A stretch of 64,000 nt of DNA, taken from Anaerococcus rubeinfantis. Its GTDB lineage: Bacteria > Bacillota > Clostridia > Tissierellales > Peptoniphilaceae. Of this stretch, positions 17,811 to 27,362 are shown piece after piece (the first letter of the stretch is position 1; each line of letters starts with the position of its first letter). The notes under the pieces were generated by a model. The model ran no database searches, was not told the DNA's origin, and was given only the letters and a program-made list of their open reading frames with translations. The stretch is taken from NCBI RefSeq assembly GCF_001487145.1, contig NZ_LN913016.1, positions 1,636,354 through 1,700,353 on the forward strand. Direction: 5' to 3'. The translations under genes and the position numbers were made by a program.

Positions 17811-18020
17811 TATTATTTTTGGATTTTAATTTTTCTTTTTCATTGTTTTATTATTAATTTTAGACAATTTTTCATTTATTATATCTACTCCCTTCATTAA
17901 ATAAATTAAGATTATCAAAAAAATCATATCCTTTACTTTTTTTATCTTATTAACAATTATTTTTTACTTTAAACTTAATCAAATTATATTCATCTGCAGT
18001 AATTAATTTAATAAATTCAT

Positions 18021-18133
18021 TACCCATCTCGAGCTGATAAATATACCTTGATTTGGCAAATTTATCCCTAAAACTAGTGGGAAGCACGGAAAAGTTTGCG
18101 AAGAAAACGGGTTTTAGTGTCGAGAGATCTCTT
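18021..18133 (-). repeat. Composite palindromic repeat, reduced long form (copy 3)
   Basis: Read on the minus strand it opens with GAGATCTCTCGACACT, keeps AAAACCCGTTTTC and CCGTGCTTCC, then one hairpin with loop AAATCAA (about 18036-18066) whose stem has one mismatch and one wobble pair, and closes with GCTCGAGATGGGTAA. The first hairpin module of the full form is missing. Confidence 0.78.
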
Positions 18134-18322
18134 TATTATTTCTATCTTTTCGTTTTTCTTTTCATTGGGATTTCCCCCTATATCCCCGTACTAACGAAAA
18201 TTTCTCCTGCAAACTCTTATTAATTTACTTTTAAAATTTTCCTTATTTACTTATCTAAATTTCTAAATTAAATTTCCTATATTATTTTTTTTGGGTATAA
18301 TTTATTCAAAGGAGGATTTGTA

Positions 18323-19597
18323 ATGAAAATTAACTTTAATAATGTTGACTTATCAAATCTAAACTCTTATAAGGAAAAAAGTCTTGAGGCTTTTTCTACT
18401 TTGATGAACAAAGATGGAGAAGGTAATGACTTTTTGGGTTGGATTGATAGGCCTAATAACCTAGACGTTGAAGAATATGAAAGAATTAAAAAAGCTAGCA
18501 AAAAAATCCAAAACAATTCTGATTGTTTGGTAACTATTGGAATCGGCGGATCTTATCTTGGCACTAAGGCTGTAGATTATGCTATGAAAGGATATTTTCC
18601 AAAAAGTGATAAGACTGAATTAGTTTATGCTGGTCATCAAATTTCTGGGGAATATTTGCATGATCTTTTGGATTATCTAAAGGAAAAGGAATTTTCTATT
18701 AATGTAATTTCTAAATCTGGTACTACTACTGAACCTGCTATCGCCTTTAGATTTGTAAAAGAATTATTGGAAGAAAAATATGGAAAAGAAGAAGCTAGGG
18801 AAAGAATATTTGTTACAACTGATAGAAAAAAGGGAGCTTTAAAAGACTTGGCTACAAAGGAAGGCTATGAAACTTTTGTTGTTCCTGATGATATCGGGGG
18901 AAGATTTTCTGTAATTTCTGCAGTTGGTCTTTTGCCTTTATGTGTGGCTGGCCTTGATATTGATGAATTTGTCCAAGGATTTAAAAAGGGAATTGAAAAT
19001 TATACTAAAGATTCTTTTGATGAAAATGTGGCAATTCAATATGCAGCTATTAGAAATATGTTAAATGAAAATGGAAAAGATATTGAGGTTTTGGTTAATT
19101 ATGAGCCAAAATTAAAATATGTTTCTGAATGGTGGAAGCAATTATTTGCTGAAAGTGAAGGAAAAGATGGCAAGGGAATTTTCCCAGTTTCTGTAAATAA
19201 TACAACTGATCTTCACTCTGTTGGTCAAATGATTCAAGATGGTAAGAGAAATTTATTTGAAACTGTTTTGAAAGTTGAAAATGTCGATAAAGATCTTACT
19301 ATTATGGAAGATGAGGAAAATCTTGATGGTTTAAATTATCTTGCTGGCAAAAAAATGTCTTTTGTCAATGAAAAGGCAATGGAGGGAACAATTATTGCCC
19401 ATGTTAAGGGAAATGTTCCAAATATTTTGCTAACACTTGACGATGTTTCTGCAAAAAGTTTGGGAGAATTATTCTATTTCTTTGAAATTGTTGTTGGTGT
19501 AAGTGGATACATGCAAGGTGTAAATCCTTTCAACCAACCTGGAGTTGAGGAATATAAGTCTCAAATGTTCAAATTATTGGGTAAACCTGGATATTAA
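18323..19597 (+). CDS. pgi: Glucose-6-phosphate isomerase
   Basis: The enzyme interconverts glucose-6-phosphate and fructose-6-phosphate in glycolysis. The 424 residues carry [27 protein letters not shown] (phosphate binding), [16 protein letters not shown], the catalytic glutamate region in [12 protein letters not shown], and the C-terminal [12 protein letters not shown] lysine motif. The length fits the short bacterial form. AAAGGAGG precedes the ATG. It stands alone between repeat-rich gaps. It takes up the fructose-6-phosphate made by the NagB reactions. Confidence 0.97.
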   Translation: MKINFNNVDLSNLNSYKEKSLEAFSTLMNKDGEGNDFLGWIDRPNNLDVEEYERIKKASKKIQNNSDCLVTIGIGGSYLGTKAVDYAMKGYFPKSDKTELVYAGHQISGEYLHDLLDYLKEKEFSINVISKSGTTTEPAIAFRFVKELLEEKYGKEEARERIFVTTDRKKGALKDLATKEGYETFVVPDDIGGRFSVISAVGLLPLCVAGLDIDEFVQGFKKGIENYTKDSFDENVAIQYAAIRNMLNENGKDIEVLVNYEPKLKYVSEWWKQLFAESEGKDGKGIFPVSVNNTTDLHSVGQMIQDGKRNLFETVLKVENVDKDLTIMEDEENLDGLNYLAGKKMSFVNEKAMEGTIIAHVKGNVPNILLTLDDVSAKSLGELFYFFEIVVGVSGYMQGVNPFNQPGVEEYKSQMFKLLGKPGY

Positions 19598-19856
19598 AAT
19601 TAAATTTTAAAAATATATATGTGTTTTACAAAAAAAGCTGTAGGAATTCTACAGCTCAGAGCGTAGACAAAGTCAGTTTAGTAATTTATTATTAATTTAA
19701 AAATAAAATTACGCTGCAACCAATCTCGACTAAGTGAGTGAAACTAACGCATGGAAAGATCTCATGAGATTTCTCGACTCACTACGTTCGCTCGAAATGG
19801 GTGAAAATTAAGTTTGTCGACAATCTGAGCTGTAGGAGTACTACAGCTTTTTATTT
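19598..19856. other. Intergenic spacer occupied by an inverted-repeat element
   Basis: Almost the whole pgi-to-unknown-gene gap is one hairpin-ended element (19632-19852) with a diverged palindromic repeat inside it. No gene is visible. Confidence 0.75.
19632..19852. repeat. Inverted-repeat element with terminator-like arms
   Basis: The left arm (19632-19671) contains AAAAAGCTGTAG, GAATTC, then TACAGCTCAGA and GTAGACAAA. The right arm (19812-19852) is its imperfect reverse complement: TTTGTCGACAATCTGAGC, TGTAGGAGTAC, then TACAGCTTTTT. Each arm alone is also a small GCTGTAG/CTACAGC hairpin. The interior (19720-19802) is a diverged copy of the palindromic family (CCAATCTCGAC ... TCGCTCGAAATGGGT). 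The T-run at the right end can act as a terminator for pgi and, in reverse, for the next gene. Confidence 0.72.
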
Positions 19857-20513
19857 TTATTCAATATCTGAATATTTCAAGGCTCCGCCCAAGATTCCAT
19901 TTACAAAATCTCTGGATTCATAGATTTCGTAATAGGTGAATTTTTTGTCCAATATTAATTTGGCTGTTGTGGTGAGCTTGTCTTGATTTTTATTTTTTAA
20001 TTTTTTTACATATTCTTTGTGTATATCTTCGTCTTTGTGTTCTAAATTATCGTAAATATCGACATAGCAAATATTTGTCACATCTACAATTACTTCTAGG
20101 CCGTCCTTGGTCTTTTTTTGGCTTATTATATCGACTTTCAGATTAGAAAAATTCGCCTTTAAAAATTCTTCTTGTTCTTTTTTGTCTGTTGAATATGATT
20201 CTTTCAAAACATCTTCTACCTTGACCAATTTATCAAAGTATTTTTCTTGCTCTTCGTAATCTAATTTTTGGATTGATTCAACTGCCTTATTTATCGACCT
20301 TTGTGGGGTGTTTATAAATTTTTGATAAATTAATAAAGGACTTAGGATTATAAGAATAACAAGAACAAGAGCAAATATGTTGATTTTCTTTCCTCTTTTT
20401 CTTTTGACTTGTTTTTTTGGTTTTTTTATTCTTTCGCCCCTAGTTTCTTTTCTTTCAAGTCTGTCTATTTGATTTCTTTCAGCAAAACGCTCGCTTCTTT
20501 TTTTCCTTGCCAT
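19857..20513 (-). CDS. Unrecognised single-pass membrane protein, basic N-terminus
   Basis: I do not recognise this 218-residue protein. The first 45 residues are very rich in Lys and Arg (KKQVKRKRGKK), followed by one membrane helix (INIFALVLVILIILSPLLIY, about 45-64) and a charged outer domain of about 150 residues with no cysteine pair or catalytic motif. The topology is probably N-in, C-out. It has no co-directional neighbour and diverges from another membrane gene at 20575. Its stop codon lies five bases from the inverted-repeat arm that probably terminates it. Confidence 0.8.
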   Translation of the reverse strand: MARKKRSERFAERNQIDRLERKETRGERIKKPKKQVKRKRGKKINIFALVLVILIILSPLLIYQKFINTPQRSINKAVESIQKLDYEEQEKYFDKLVKVEDVLKESYSTDKKEQEEFLKANFSNLKVDIISQKKTKDGLEVIVDVTNICYVDIYDNLEHKDEDIHKEYVKKLKNKNQDKLTTTAKLILDKKFTYYEIYESRDFVNGILGGALKYSDIE

Positions 20514-20574
20514 AATTTCCCCTAAATAATTTTATTTTAAACTGATATTATTATATAATCAAAGTGGTGATACT

Positions 20575-21432
20575 ATGAAAAAACAAAAATTAATAATAGC
20601 AGATTTTTTAGCAATAATATTTACACTGATTATAATATATTTACCCTTATTTACTAATAAAGTAACCTTTATGGAGTTTTATTTTGTGTATTTATGTGCA
20701 TATTTCGCGGTGATTTTTTCAAATCAAAGGGATATAAAAGTATTTTATTTTTTTATTCCCCTTTTAACTTTAAGTCTTATACTTATTTTATTAAATAAAG
20801 TAGATATTTACAACATAAATATAGTAAAAGATAATTTTATCTCCATAATTTCTAAAAATTATTTACTTTTAGTGGGAATTTTCCTCTTATATATAGGGGA
20901 GAGATTTTTTACAAAGGTTTTTGGATCCTATTTTTCTATGGGTCTTGGGATAATTTGCCTAATTTTGTATTTAATAATCTACAATACAAAATATTTGCCA
21001 GATCTTAAAGAATACAAAAATTATCTTTTTTATATTTTTGTATATTTCTCCTTTGCAAGAATTTTGCCTGCAAAAGAAGTAAACAAGTACCTTTACATAA
21101 TCACGATTTTAATATTTTTTATAGAAATTCTTGCTATAGACAAGTACAAAATATTTATCGGCTTTCACATTTCTGTGATTTTGATAATTTATTTAATTTT
21201 AAAAACAAACATATACCCAGTTGAGTTTGAAAAATATTTTTTAAGCGGGCTTTTATATCTTTTTCCTTTTACAAAAATAATTTTGGGAAATTTCTTAAAA
21301 CTTTCAAAACCAATTTTATATGTAGCAACAGGACTTGTAGTATTTTTCCTTGCAATAATATTTTTCCAAATAAGATTAGGATTTTTGGATTACCTGTTTT
21401 TGGGTATCCACAAAGACAAAAAAAAGGGCTGA
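20575..21432 (+). CDS. Unrecognised polytopic membrane protein
   Basis: The 285-residue protein is almost entirely hydrophobic, with about nine predicted membrane segments starting at residue 6 and a short basic tail ending KDKKKG. There are no charged motifs suggesting a transporter family or a catalytic site. GTGGTGATACT precedes the ATG and a TATAAT lies about 25 bases further upstream. It is divergent from the gene at 19857 and ends in a strong terminator shared with the MATE gene. Confidence 0.8.
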   Translation: MKKQKLIIADFLAIIFTLIIIYLPLFTNKVTFMEFYFVYLCAYFAVIFSNQRDIKVFYFFIPLLTLSLILILLNKVDIYNINIVKDNFISIISKNYLLLVGIFLLYIGERFFTKVFGSYFSMGLGIICLILYLIIYNTKYLPDLKEYKNYLFYIFVYFSFARILPAKEVNKYLYIITILIFFIEILAIDKYKIFIGFHISVILIIYLILKTNIYPVEFEKYFLSGLLYLFPFTKIILGNFLKLSKPILYVATGLVVFFLAIIFFQIRLGFLDYLFLGIHKDKKKG

Positions 21433-21445
21433 TGCCCTTTTTTTA
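21417..21445. terminator. Bidirectional terminator
   Basis: AAAAAAAGGGC pairs with GCCCTTTTTTT around a TGAT loop. The left arm is the last coding bases of the plus-strand membrane protein. The T-run overlaps the MATE stop codon on the other strand. Confidence 0.9.
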
Positions 21446-22801
21446 CATTATTTTTTCTATTTTTTCCTTGTAATCTCGTCTTAAAAAATATACACAGTAA
21501 AGTCCTGCCAAAAATTCTGCTATTATAAATGAATACCAGATTTTATCAATATCCCCAGTTTTTTGTCCAATAAAATACATCAAAGGTAACAATATTATAA
21601 ATTGCCTTAAAAACGGTTCGAAAAGCGCTATACCTGCACTTGATAGGGATTGGAAAATTGAGGCACAGACTATGGAAAATCCTACTGGCAAATATGAAAT
21701 CGCAACAATTCTTATCATCGGTATTCCAATTTCTTTCATTTTTGGTGTTGCTGAAAATAAATTTAAAATTGCCTCTGGAAAGGCCATAAATATTATCATA
21801 CCAAAAATTATCATCAGGGTCGCCCATGTGATTGATAATTTAATGGATTTTTTTATTCTTTCCTTATTTTTCGCCCCATAATTATAAGAAATTATTGGTA
21901 CTATAGCATTTGATATGCCCAAAACCGGCATAAATTCAAAACTTTGAAGCTTAAACATTACCCCATAAACTGCTATGGCTGATTGGCCAAAGCCTGCAAG
22001 AATTGTATTTATAAAAAATGTTGCAAAGGATGTAATTGCATTCATCAAAGCTGCTGGAAGTCCAATTGAAAAAATTTCCTTTAAAATCAAATGAGACATG
22101 GAAAAGCCTTTGAATGATAGTTTTACTTCCTTATTTTTTACTAAATTTAACAAAAGTCCTATCAAAGCTCCCAAAATTTGTCCAGTAACAGTTGCAATAG
22201 CAGCTCCTTTTACTTCAAGTCTTGGAAAGCCAAAAAGTCCAAAAATAAATATTGGGTCCAAAATTATATTTATAACCGCCCCAATAACTTGGGTTACCAT
22301 AGTATAAACTGTAAGTCCTGTTGATTGGAGAAGTTTTTCAAAAAATATTTGGAAAAATACCCCCAAGGATAATGAGCAAACTATTTTAAGATAATCAATT
22401 CCGTAAGAGATAATTGTCGGATCATCTGTCTGCATTTTTATAAAAGGTTCAACAAAAAATATTGCGACAATAACAAAAATCAAAGACATAAAACCTGCAA
22501 GAATTATACCGTGAACCGCAACGCTACTGGCCTTTTTTTCGTTTTTCATTCCCAAATACCTAGACAAAAGTGCTGAAACTCCAATAGATAAGCCAACACT
22601 AAAGGCAATAATTATATTTTGGATTGGAAAAGAAATTGTTACAGCCGTAAGGGCTTTTTCCGATAATCTAGCTACAAAAATTGAGTCAACAATATTATAA
22701 ATTGCTTGGACAAGCATAGAAATTATAATAGGAAGGCTCATTTCAAACAACAATTTTCCCTCAGGCATAGTCCCAAGTTTTTCTGATTTTACTTCCGCCA
22801 T
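21443..22801 (-). CDS. MATE family multidrug/Na+ efflux protein
   Basis: The 452-residue, 12-segment membrane protein has the MATE hallmark N-terminus (LLFEMSLPIIISMLVQAIYNIVDSIFVARL) and the repeated half (IFSIGLPAALMNAITSF). It should export cationic compounds in exchange for Na+ or H+. The start is the ATG at 22801 preceded by AAAGGAG; the 14 codons upstream have no ribosome site. It is transcribed alone, downstream of the thrS terminator. The substrate cannot be inferred. Confidence 0.93.
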   Translation of the reverse strand: MAEVKSEKLGTMPEGKLLFEMSLPIIISMLVQAIYNIVDSIFVARLSEKALTAVTISFPIQNIIIAFSVGLSIGVSALLSRYLGMKNEKKASSVAVHGIILAGFMSLIFVIVAIFFVEPFIKMQTDDPTIISYGIDYLKIVCSLSLGVFFQIFFEKLLQSTGLTVYTMVTQVIGAVINIILDPIFIFGLFGFPRLEVKGAAIATVTGQILGALIGLLLNLVKNKEVKLSFKGFSMSHLILKEIFSIGLPAALMNAITSFATFFINTILAGFGQSAIAVYGVMFKLQSFEFMPVLGISNAIVPIISYNYGAKNKERIKKSIKLSITWATLMIIFGMIIFMAFPEAILNLFSATPKMKEIGIPMIRIVAISYLPVGFSIVCASIFQSLSSAGIALFEPFLRQFIILLPLMYFIGQKTGDIDKIWYSFIIAEFLAGLYCVYFLRRDYKEKIEKIM

Positions 22802-22828
22802 CAAAACTCCTTTCTTTATATAAGAACA

Positions 22829-22860
22829 GAAAAATAACGGCAAAAGCCGCTATTTTTTTT
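22829..22860 (-). terminator. Terminator downstream of thrS
   Basis: AAAAATA and CGGC pair with GCCG and TATTTTT with one mismatch and an AAAA loop, about 80 bases after the thrS stop. Confidence 0.8.
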
Positions 22861-22936
22861 AATTTATTATTTACTTAATTATTCTAATTCTTTTTTTAAA
22901 AAAATCAAATGAATTTTAATTTATAAATAATTTTTC

Positions 22937-24862
22937 CTAAAATACAGACTCAAGAGCCTTAGAATCTCTTTCTTGATTTAATTTTTCAATAAATTCTTCG
23001 AAAGATACATCTTTTGTTTCTTCTCCGTCTCTATTTCTTACTGTTAATTTACCAGAATTTTCTTCGTTTTCGCCTACTACTAGCATGTAATTTGTTCTCA
23101 TAAGTTGAGCCTGTCTAATTTTATATCCTACTCCCTCACTTCTGTGATCAACATCTACTCTGTAACCTGCTTCTTTGATTTTTTTAGCTAAATCGTCTGC
23201 GAAATCTGCAAATTTATCTGATACTGGAATGATTGCAATTTGTTTTGGATTAATCCATAGTGGGAATCTTCCTGCAAATTGTTCTGTAACTGAACCGATA
23301 AATCTTTCGATTGATCCAAGTAAAGCTCTGTGAAGCATTACTGGTCTTTTCTTTTCGCCGTTTTCGTCTATATATGTTAGGTCAAAGTTTTGTGGTAATT
23401 GGAAATCTAGTTGGATTGTTCCACATTGCCATGTTCTTTTTGCTGCATCTTCCAAGTGGAAGTCTATTTTTGGTCCGTAGAAAGCTCCGTCTTTTGGATT
23501 TATTGTATAATCAATTCCTCTTTCAATCAAAGCATCTTCTAGGGCTTTTTCTGCAAAATCCCATTCTTCAATTTTTCCCATAAAATCATCTGGTCTTGTT
23601 GATAATTCTATTTTATATTTAAAGCCAAATGTTGAATATAAAAGGTCTGCAAGGTCGATCATTTTAAATACTTCGTCTTTTACTTGGCTTGGAAGACAAT
23701 AAACGTGGGCATCATCTTGAGTAAATGTTCTTACTCTGAAAAGTCCGTGAAGGGCTCCTGATAATTCGTGTCTGTGAACTTGACCGTATTCTGCAAGTCT
23801 AATTGGAAGATCTCTGTATGAATGTGGTTCTTCTCCATAAACTAAAACTGATCCAGGGCAGTTCATTGGTTTTACCGCATAATTTTCCCCGTCAATTTTT
23901 GTAAAATACATATTTTCCTTGTAATGATCCCAGTGACCTGATCTGTGCCACAATTCTTCATTCATGATAAGTGGAGTTTGGATTTCGCCATAACCATTTT
24001 CAGCCAAAACATCTGTCCACCAATTTAAAAGCTCATGTCTTAAAATCATTCCGTTTTCTTTAAAGAATGGGAAGCCTGGAGCTTCTTCGTGGAAAGAGAA
24101 TAGGTTCATTTCCTTACCGATTTTTCTGTGGTCACGTCTTTTAGCTTCTTCTTGTAGCTCAATGTATTCATCTAATTGTTTTTTCTTTTCAAAGCTTATA
24201 CCATAAATTCTTTGAAGCATTTTCCTATCAGAATCGCCTCTCCAATAAGCACCAGCTATAGAATTTAATTTGATTGCCTTTATAGCTTTTGTTGAAAGAA
24301 GGTGAGGTCCCTTGCAAAGATCAACAAATACATTATCACCCATTTCATAAAGAGTAATAATTTCATCTTCTGGAAGATCTTCAATCAATTCAACTTTGTA
24401 TTCTTGATTTTCTTTTTTGAAATATTCCAAAGCTTCATCTCTTGAAATTTCTTTTCTAACCATTTTCAAATCTTTTTTGGCAATTTCTTTCATTTTTTCT
24501 TCGATTTTTGGAAGATCTTCTGGAACAAATCTATGTTCAAGATCTACATCATAATAAAATCCGTTATCAATGGCAGGTCCAATTGCAAATTTTGCATCAG
24601 GCCAGATTTCCTTAATAGCTGCAGCCATAACGTGGCTTGTTGTATGCCAGAAAATTTCTTTTCCTTCTTTGTCTTCAAATTTTACAACCTTAAAATCAGA
24701 ATCTTCATTTATAGGTTCAGCATAACCCATAACTTTTCCATTAACAAGAGCACCAAGAGCTGACCTAAATAGTCCTTCAGAAATGTCTTTTGTAACATCT
24801 CCAACACTTATACCTTTTTCATATTCCTTTACACTTTCATCAGGTAATTTGATTTTTATCAT
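22937..24862 (-). CDS. thrS: Threonyl-tRNA synthetase
   Basis: The enzyme charges tRNA-Thr. The 641 residues have the full bacterial layout: TGS domain (residues 1-60), second additional editing domain with HTTSHVMAAAIKEIWP (the HxxxH motif) and its distal HLLSTKAI, class II catalytic core with motif 2 (FRVRTFTQDDAHVYC), KPMNCPGSVLVY and motif 3 (LHRALLGSIERFIG), and a C-terminal anticodon-binding domain. GGAGAGA precedes the ATG. A T-box leader lies upstream, so expression should rise when tRNA-Thr is uncharged. Confidence 0.98.
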   Translation of the reverse strand: MIKIKLPDESVKEYEKGISVGDVTKDISEGLFRSALGALVNGKVMGYAEPINEDSDFKVVKFEDKEGKEIFWHTTSHVMAAAIKEIWPDAKFAIGPAIDNGFYYDVDLEHRFVPEDLPKIEEKMKEIAKKDLKMVRKEISRDEALEYFKKENQEYKVELIEDLPEDEIITLYEMGDNVFVDLCKGPHLLSTKAIKAIKLNSIAGAYWRGDSDRKMLQRIYGISFEKKKQLDEYIELQEEAKRRDHRKIGKEMNLFSFHEEAPGFPFFKENGMILRHELLNWWTDVLAENGYGEIQTPLIMNEELWHRSGHWDHYKENMYFTKIDGENYAVKPMNCPGSVLVYGEEPHSYRDLPIRLAEYGQVHRHELSGALHGLFRVRTFTQDDAHVYCLPSQVKDEVFKMIDLADLLYSTFGFKYKIELSTRPDDFMGKIEEWDFAEKALEDALIERGIDYTINPKDGAFYGPKIDFHLEDAAKRTWQCGTIQLDFQLPQNFDLTYIDENGEKKRPVMLHRALLGSIERFIGSVTEQFAGRFPLWINPKQIAIIPVSDKFADFADDLAKKIKEAGYRVDVDHRSEGVGYKIRQAQLMRTNYMLVVGENEENSGKLTVRNRDGEETKDVSFEEFIEKLNQERDSKALESVF

Positions 24863-24992
24863 TTCTCTCTCCTTATAATTTTATCCACACTTTTCTAAAA
24901 ATCTAGAAAAATTTCGTAACGTTTTAAATTAAGAATCACAATTTTCTGTCCTATTAAAATTTTTAAAAATTAAGAAAATTTTCTATTTTACA

Positions 24993-25200
24993 ATAAAAAA
25001 ACACACCATCCCAAAGGACGATGTGTCGTGGTTCCACCTTAATTTATACTCATTGATGTTTTAAGGCAGGTCATGCCTTTCGTATTACCGAAAATATCAG
25101 GGGTGGTCTTGGGGATAATCTCAATTAAAAGCTCTCAGCAAACACTTTTTTCTCTGTAAAAAAAGTAAAATCCTTACTCTTCCCGTCATCTATCTATTTT
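24993..25200 (-). promoter_or_regulatory. T-box leader (riboswitch) of thrS
   Basis: The minus strand carries the conserved T-box sequence AAGGTGGAACCACG (core complement of 25027-25038), which base-pairs with the tRNA 3' end. It is followed by a terminator stem, ACACATCGTCC with GGATGGTGTGT and a T-run. Upstream lie stem I elements; GACCACCCC near 25100 offers an ACC codon as the likely threonine specifier, though I could not fold the stem. A TTGCAA/TAATAT pair near 25213-25243 is a possible promoter. Confidence 0.93.
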
Positions 25201-25292
25201 TTCTTATAAATCTATATTACTAGCAAAATATTTTTTTGCAAATTTTTTTTAATTTTTTTGATTTATCTTTTTGAAAACTTTATAATACTTGT

Positions 25293-26084
25293 TTATGAAT
25301 CAAGCTTAAAATCTTCACTAAGCTTAGATTTTATTATACTTTCATATAATAAGGCTAAAACTAGATTCAAAGTGATATATGATGATGTGTTAAGTCTATT
25401 ATTTGAACTAATAGTTGAAACTTGATAATACAAGTTATAATCACACATTTTCGCCAGGGTGTTTCGAGTAAATATTGAAACAGAAACAAGATTAACTTTT
25501 TTTATTTTTAATTGTTTTAAAATATCAATAGATTTTTCAGATATATCCCCAGAAAATGAAACAAACAATAATAAATCATTTTCGTCAAAATCTGAACATA
25601 AATTCTCCAACTCAGTTACTGTTGGTATATATATTATCATTGTATGGTCATTGAACATGCATCTTATGAATTCTTTTATCATCAGCTGTTGGCTAAAACC
25701 AGTTCCAAAAGCAAATACTCTCTTACAATTATTAAAACAATTTACAATATTCTCTATCTGATTATTTTGACTGTATAATTTACTCGTATCTACAACATCT
25801 GATAAAATTATAGATTGTTTATTAAGATTTAACCTATTTTTGTATTCTATTTTTTTATTCCTTACTTCATTGGCAATATAGTATTTAAATTCACTAAATC
25901 CATCAAAGCCTAATTTTTGCGATGCTCTTATTATTCCTGCACTGGACATATTTATTTCTTTTGCTAATACAGATATTTTTATTTTTTGAAAACTTTCCAT
26001 ATTATCTCTAACATAGTTAAAAAAATAAATATCACTTTCATTTAGTTTGTCATAGTTTCTGTTTATCAATTCAGATAGAGACAT
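25293..26084 (-). CDS. RpiR/MurR family sugar-phosphate-sensing regulator
   Basis: The 263-residue protein has an N-terminal RpiR helix-turn-helix (KISVLAKEINMSSAGIIRASQKLGFDGFSEFKYYI) and a C-terminal SIS domain (FAFGTGFSQQLMIKEFIRCMF), the fold that binds phosphorylated sugars. It is the last gene of the EIICB-NagB-M20 operon, 16 bases after the amidase start-side neighbour, so it probably controls that operon in response to the internalised sugar phosphate. Whether it represses or activates cannot be told here. Confidence 0.9.
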   Translation of the reverse strand: MSLSELINRNYDKLNESDIYFFNYVRDNMESFQKIKISVLAKEINMSSAGIIRASQKLGFDGFSEFKYYIANEVRNKKIEYKNRLNLNKQSIILSDVVDTSKLYSQNNQIENIVNCFNNCKRVFAFGTGFSQQLMIKEFIRCMFNDHTMIIYIPTVTELENLCSDFDENDLLLFVSFSGDISEKSIDILKQLKIKKVNLVSVSIFTRNTLAKMCDYNLYYQVSTISSNNRLNTSSYITLNLVLALLYESIIKSKLSEDFKLDS

Positions 26085-26099
26085 ATTAAGGCCTTTCTA

Positions 26100-27353
26100 T
26101 TATTTACTTAAATATTTTATAAACTCTAATAATACATTAGTACCCTTTTCAATATCATCCAAACTTGTATATTCATCTTTATGATGTGAAACTCCTTTAT
26201 GGCTAGGCAAATAAATCATATTTGTATCAGTAAAATCAGTCATAATCATAGAATCATGGCCTGTTCCCTTATTTATAATCATAGCTGGATAACCAAGATT
26301 TTTTGAAATTTCCATAAGTTTTTTTGTATTATTTTTTTCCATTATACTTGGAGGAGTCGGATTAGGATATCCTATCCTTTTCATATCTTCAATTTCAAAT
26401 TTTACACCAATATCACCGCATACATCTTCTAAAATCTCGTTTATTTTATTGATTATGTTTAAATTTTCTAAAATTTCTTTACTAAATGTTCTTATCTCTA
26501 TCTTTGCTTCCACAAAATTTGCAATAAATTGATTACTGTTAGGACTAATATTCATTTCATTTACAGAACCTGTTATATCATCTCCAAGAGAGTTTATATA
26601 TTCATTAAATTTTACTGTAAATTTTGATGCAGCTAGTAAAGCATCTTTTCTTTTACTCATTTTTGCAGTTGAATCATCATTTTTACCATAAAATCTAAGT
26701 TTATATCTTCCAATTCCTGGCAAATATTCAATAACTCCTATAGTTTTTCCTTCATTTTCTAGGATTGGACCTTGTTCTATGTGCATCTCCACGAAATTTT
26801 TTATAGATCCTTTTTCCCAAATACATTTTTTCAAATCTGCATCTAGTCCATAATTTAACATAGCTTCTTTTTTTGTAAGTCCATGTCTATTTTTAACTTT
26901 ATTTAATTCACCATCAGTTAAAGTTCCAACCATAGCTCTTGAATTTGTTACACCTGTACTTGGTCCAAAAGTTTCCCCTTCTTCTGCGTTCATAGCTATA
27001 AAAACTAAAGGATATTTATTTTCAAACCCTTCTTCGACAAGATTTCTAAGAACTTCCATAGCAGATATTACTCCAACAACTCCGTCATATTTTCCACCAT
27101 GAAACACAGAGTCGTAATGAGATCCAAACATTACACATGGTAAATCTTTGCTTTCTCCGCTTTTATACACAAATAGTGTTCCTACACTATCTTCCCAATA
27201 TTCTAGGCCAAGATTTTTGGCAAATTCTATAATGAAGTCTTTAGTTTTTTTATCTTCTTCACTATAAGCGGACCTTGTAACTCCTTTGCCTTCTTCATAT
27301 CCATTTTTACTTATTTCTTTTAAATATTTTTCTAGGTTTGTTTTTGATATCAT
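26100..27353 (-). CDS. M20-family amidase (hydantoinase/carbamoylase, allantoate amidohydrolase type)
   Basis: The 417-residue dimetal hydrolase has the family's metal ligands in GSHYDSVFHGGKYDGVVGV and AEEGETFGPSTGVTNSRAM, the MHIEQGPILENEG dimerisation-side motif, and the C-terminal PSHKGVSHHKDEYT. Family members cleave N-carbamoyl or related amide groups from amino compounds. It lies between a NagB-like deaminase and an RpiR regulator in a PTS operon, where a NagA-type deacetylase would be expected. It may remove an N-substituent from the imported amino sugar or from a glycated amine; the substrate is inference. Confidence 0.85.
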   Translation of the reverse strand: MISKTNLEKYLKEISKNGYEEGKGVTRSAYSEEDKKTKDFIIEFAKNLGLEYWEDSVGTLFVYKSGESKDLPCVMFGSHYDSVFHGGKYDGVVGVISAMEVLRNLVEEGFENKYPLVFIAMNAEEGETFGPSTGVTNSRAMVGTLTDGELNKVKNRHGLTKKEAMLNYGLDADLKKCIWEKGSIKNFVEMHIEQGPILENEGKTIGVIEYLPGIGRYKLRFYGKNDDSTAKMSKRKDALLAASKFTVKFNEYINSLGDDITGSVNEMNISPNSNQFIANFVEAKIEIRTFSKEILENLNIINKINEILEDVCGDIGVKFEIEDMKRIGYPNPTPPSIMEKNNTKKLMEISKNLGYPAMIINKGTGHDSMIMTDFTDTNMIYLPSHKGVSHHKDEYTSLDDIEKGTNVLLEFIKYLSK

Positions 27354-27362
27354 TATTCTTCC

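Larger units (their letters stand above)
17229..18322. other. Intergenic region between rubrerythrin and pgi
   Basis: This divergent 1.1-kb gap has no supported gene. It contains the rubrerythrin promoter and operator sites (17280-17366), palindromic units at 17469, 17779 and 18021, a degenerate unit near 17608-17639, and the pgi ribosome site at its right end. Confidence 0.8.
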
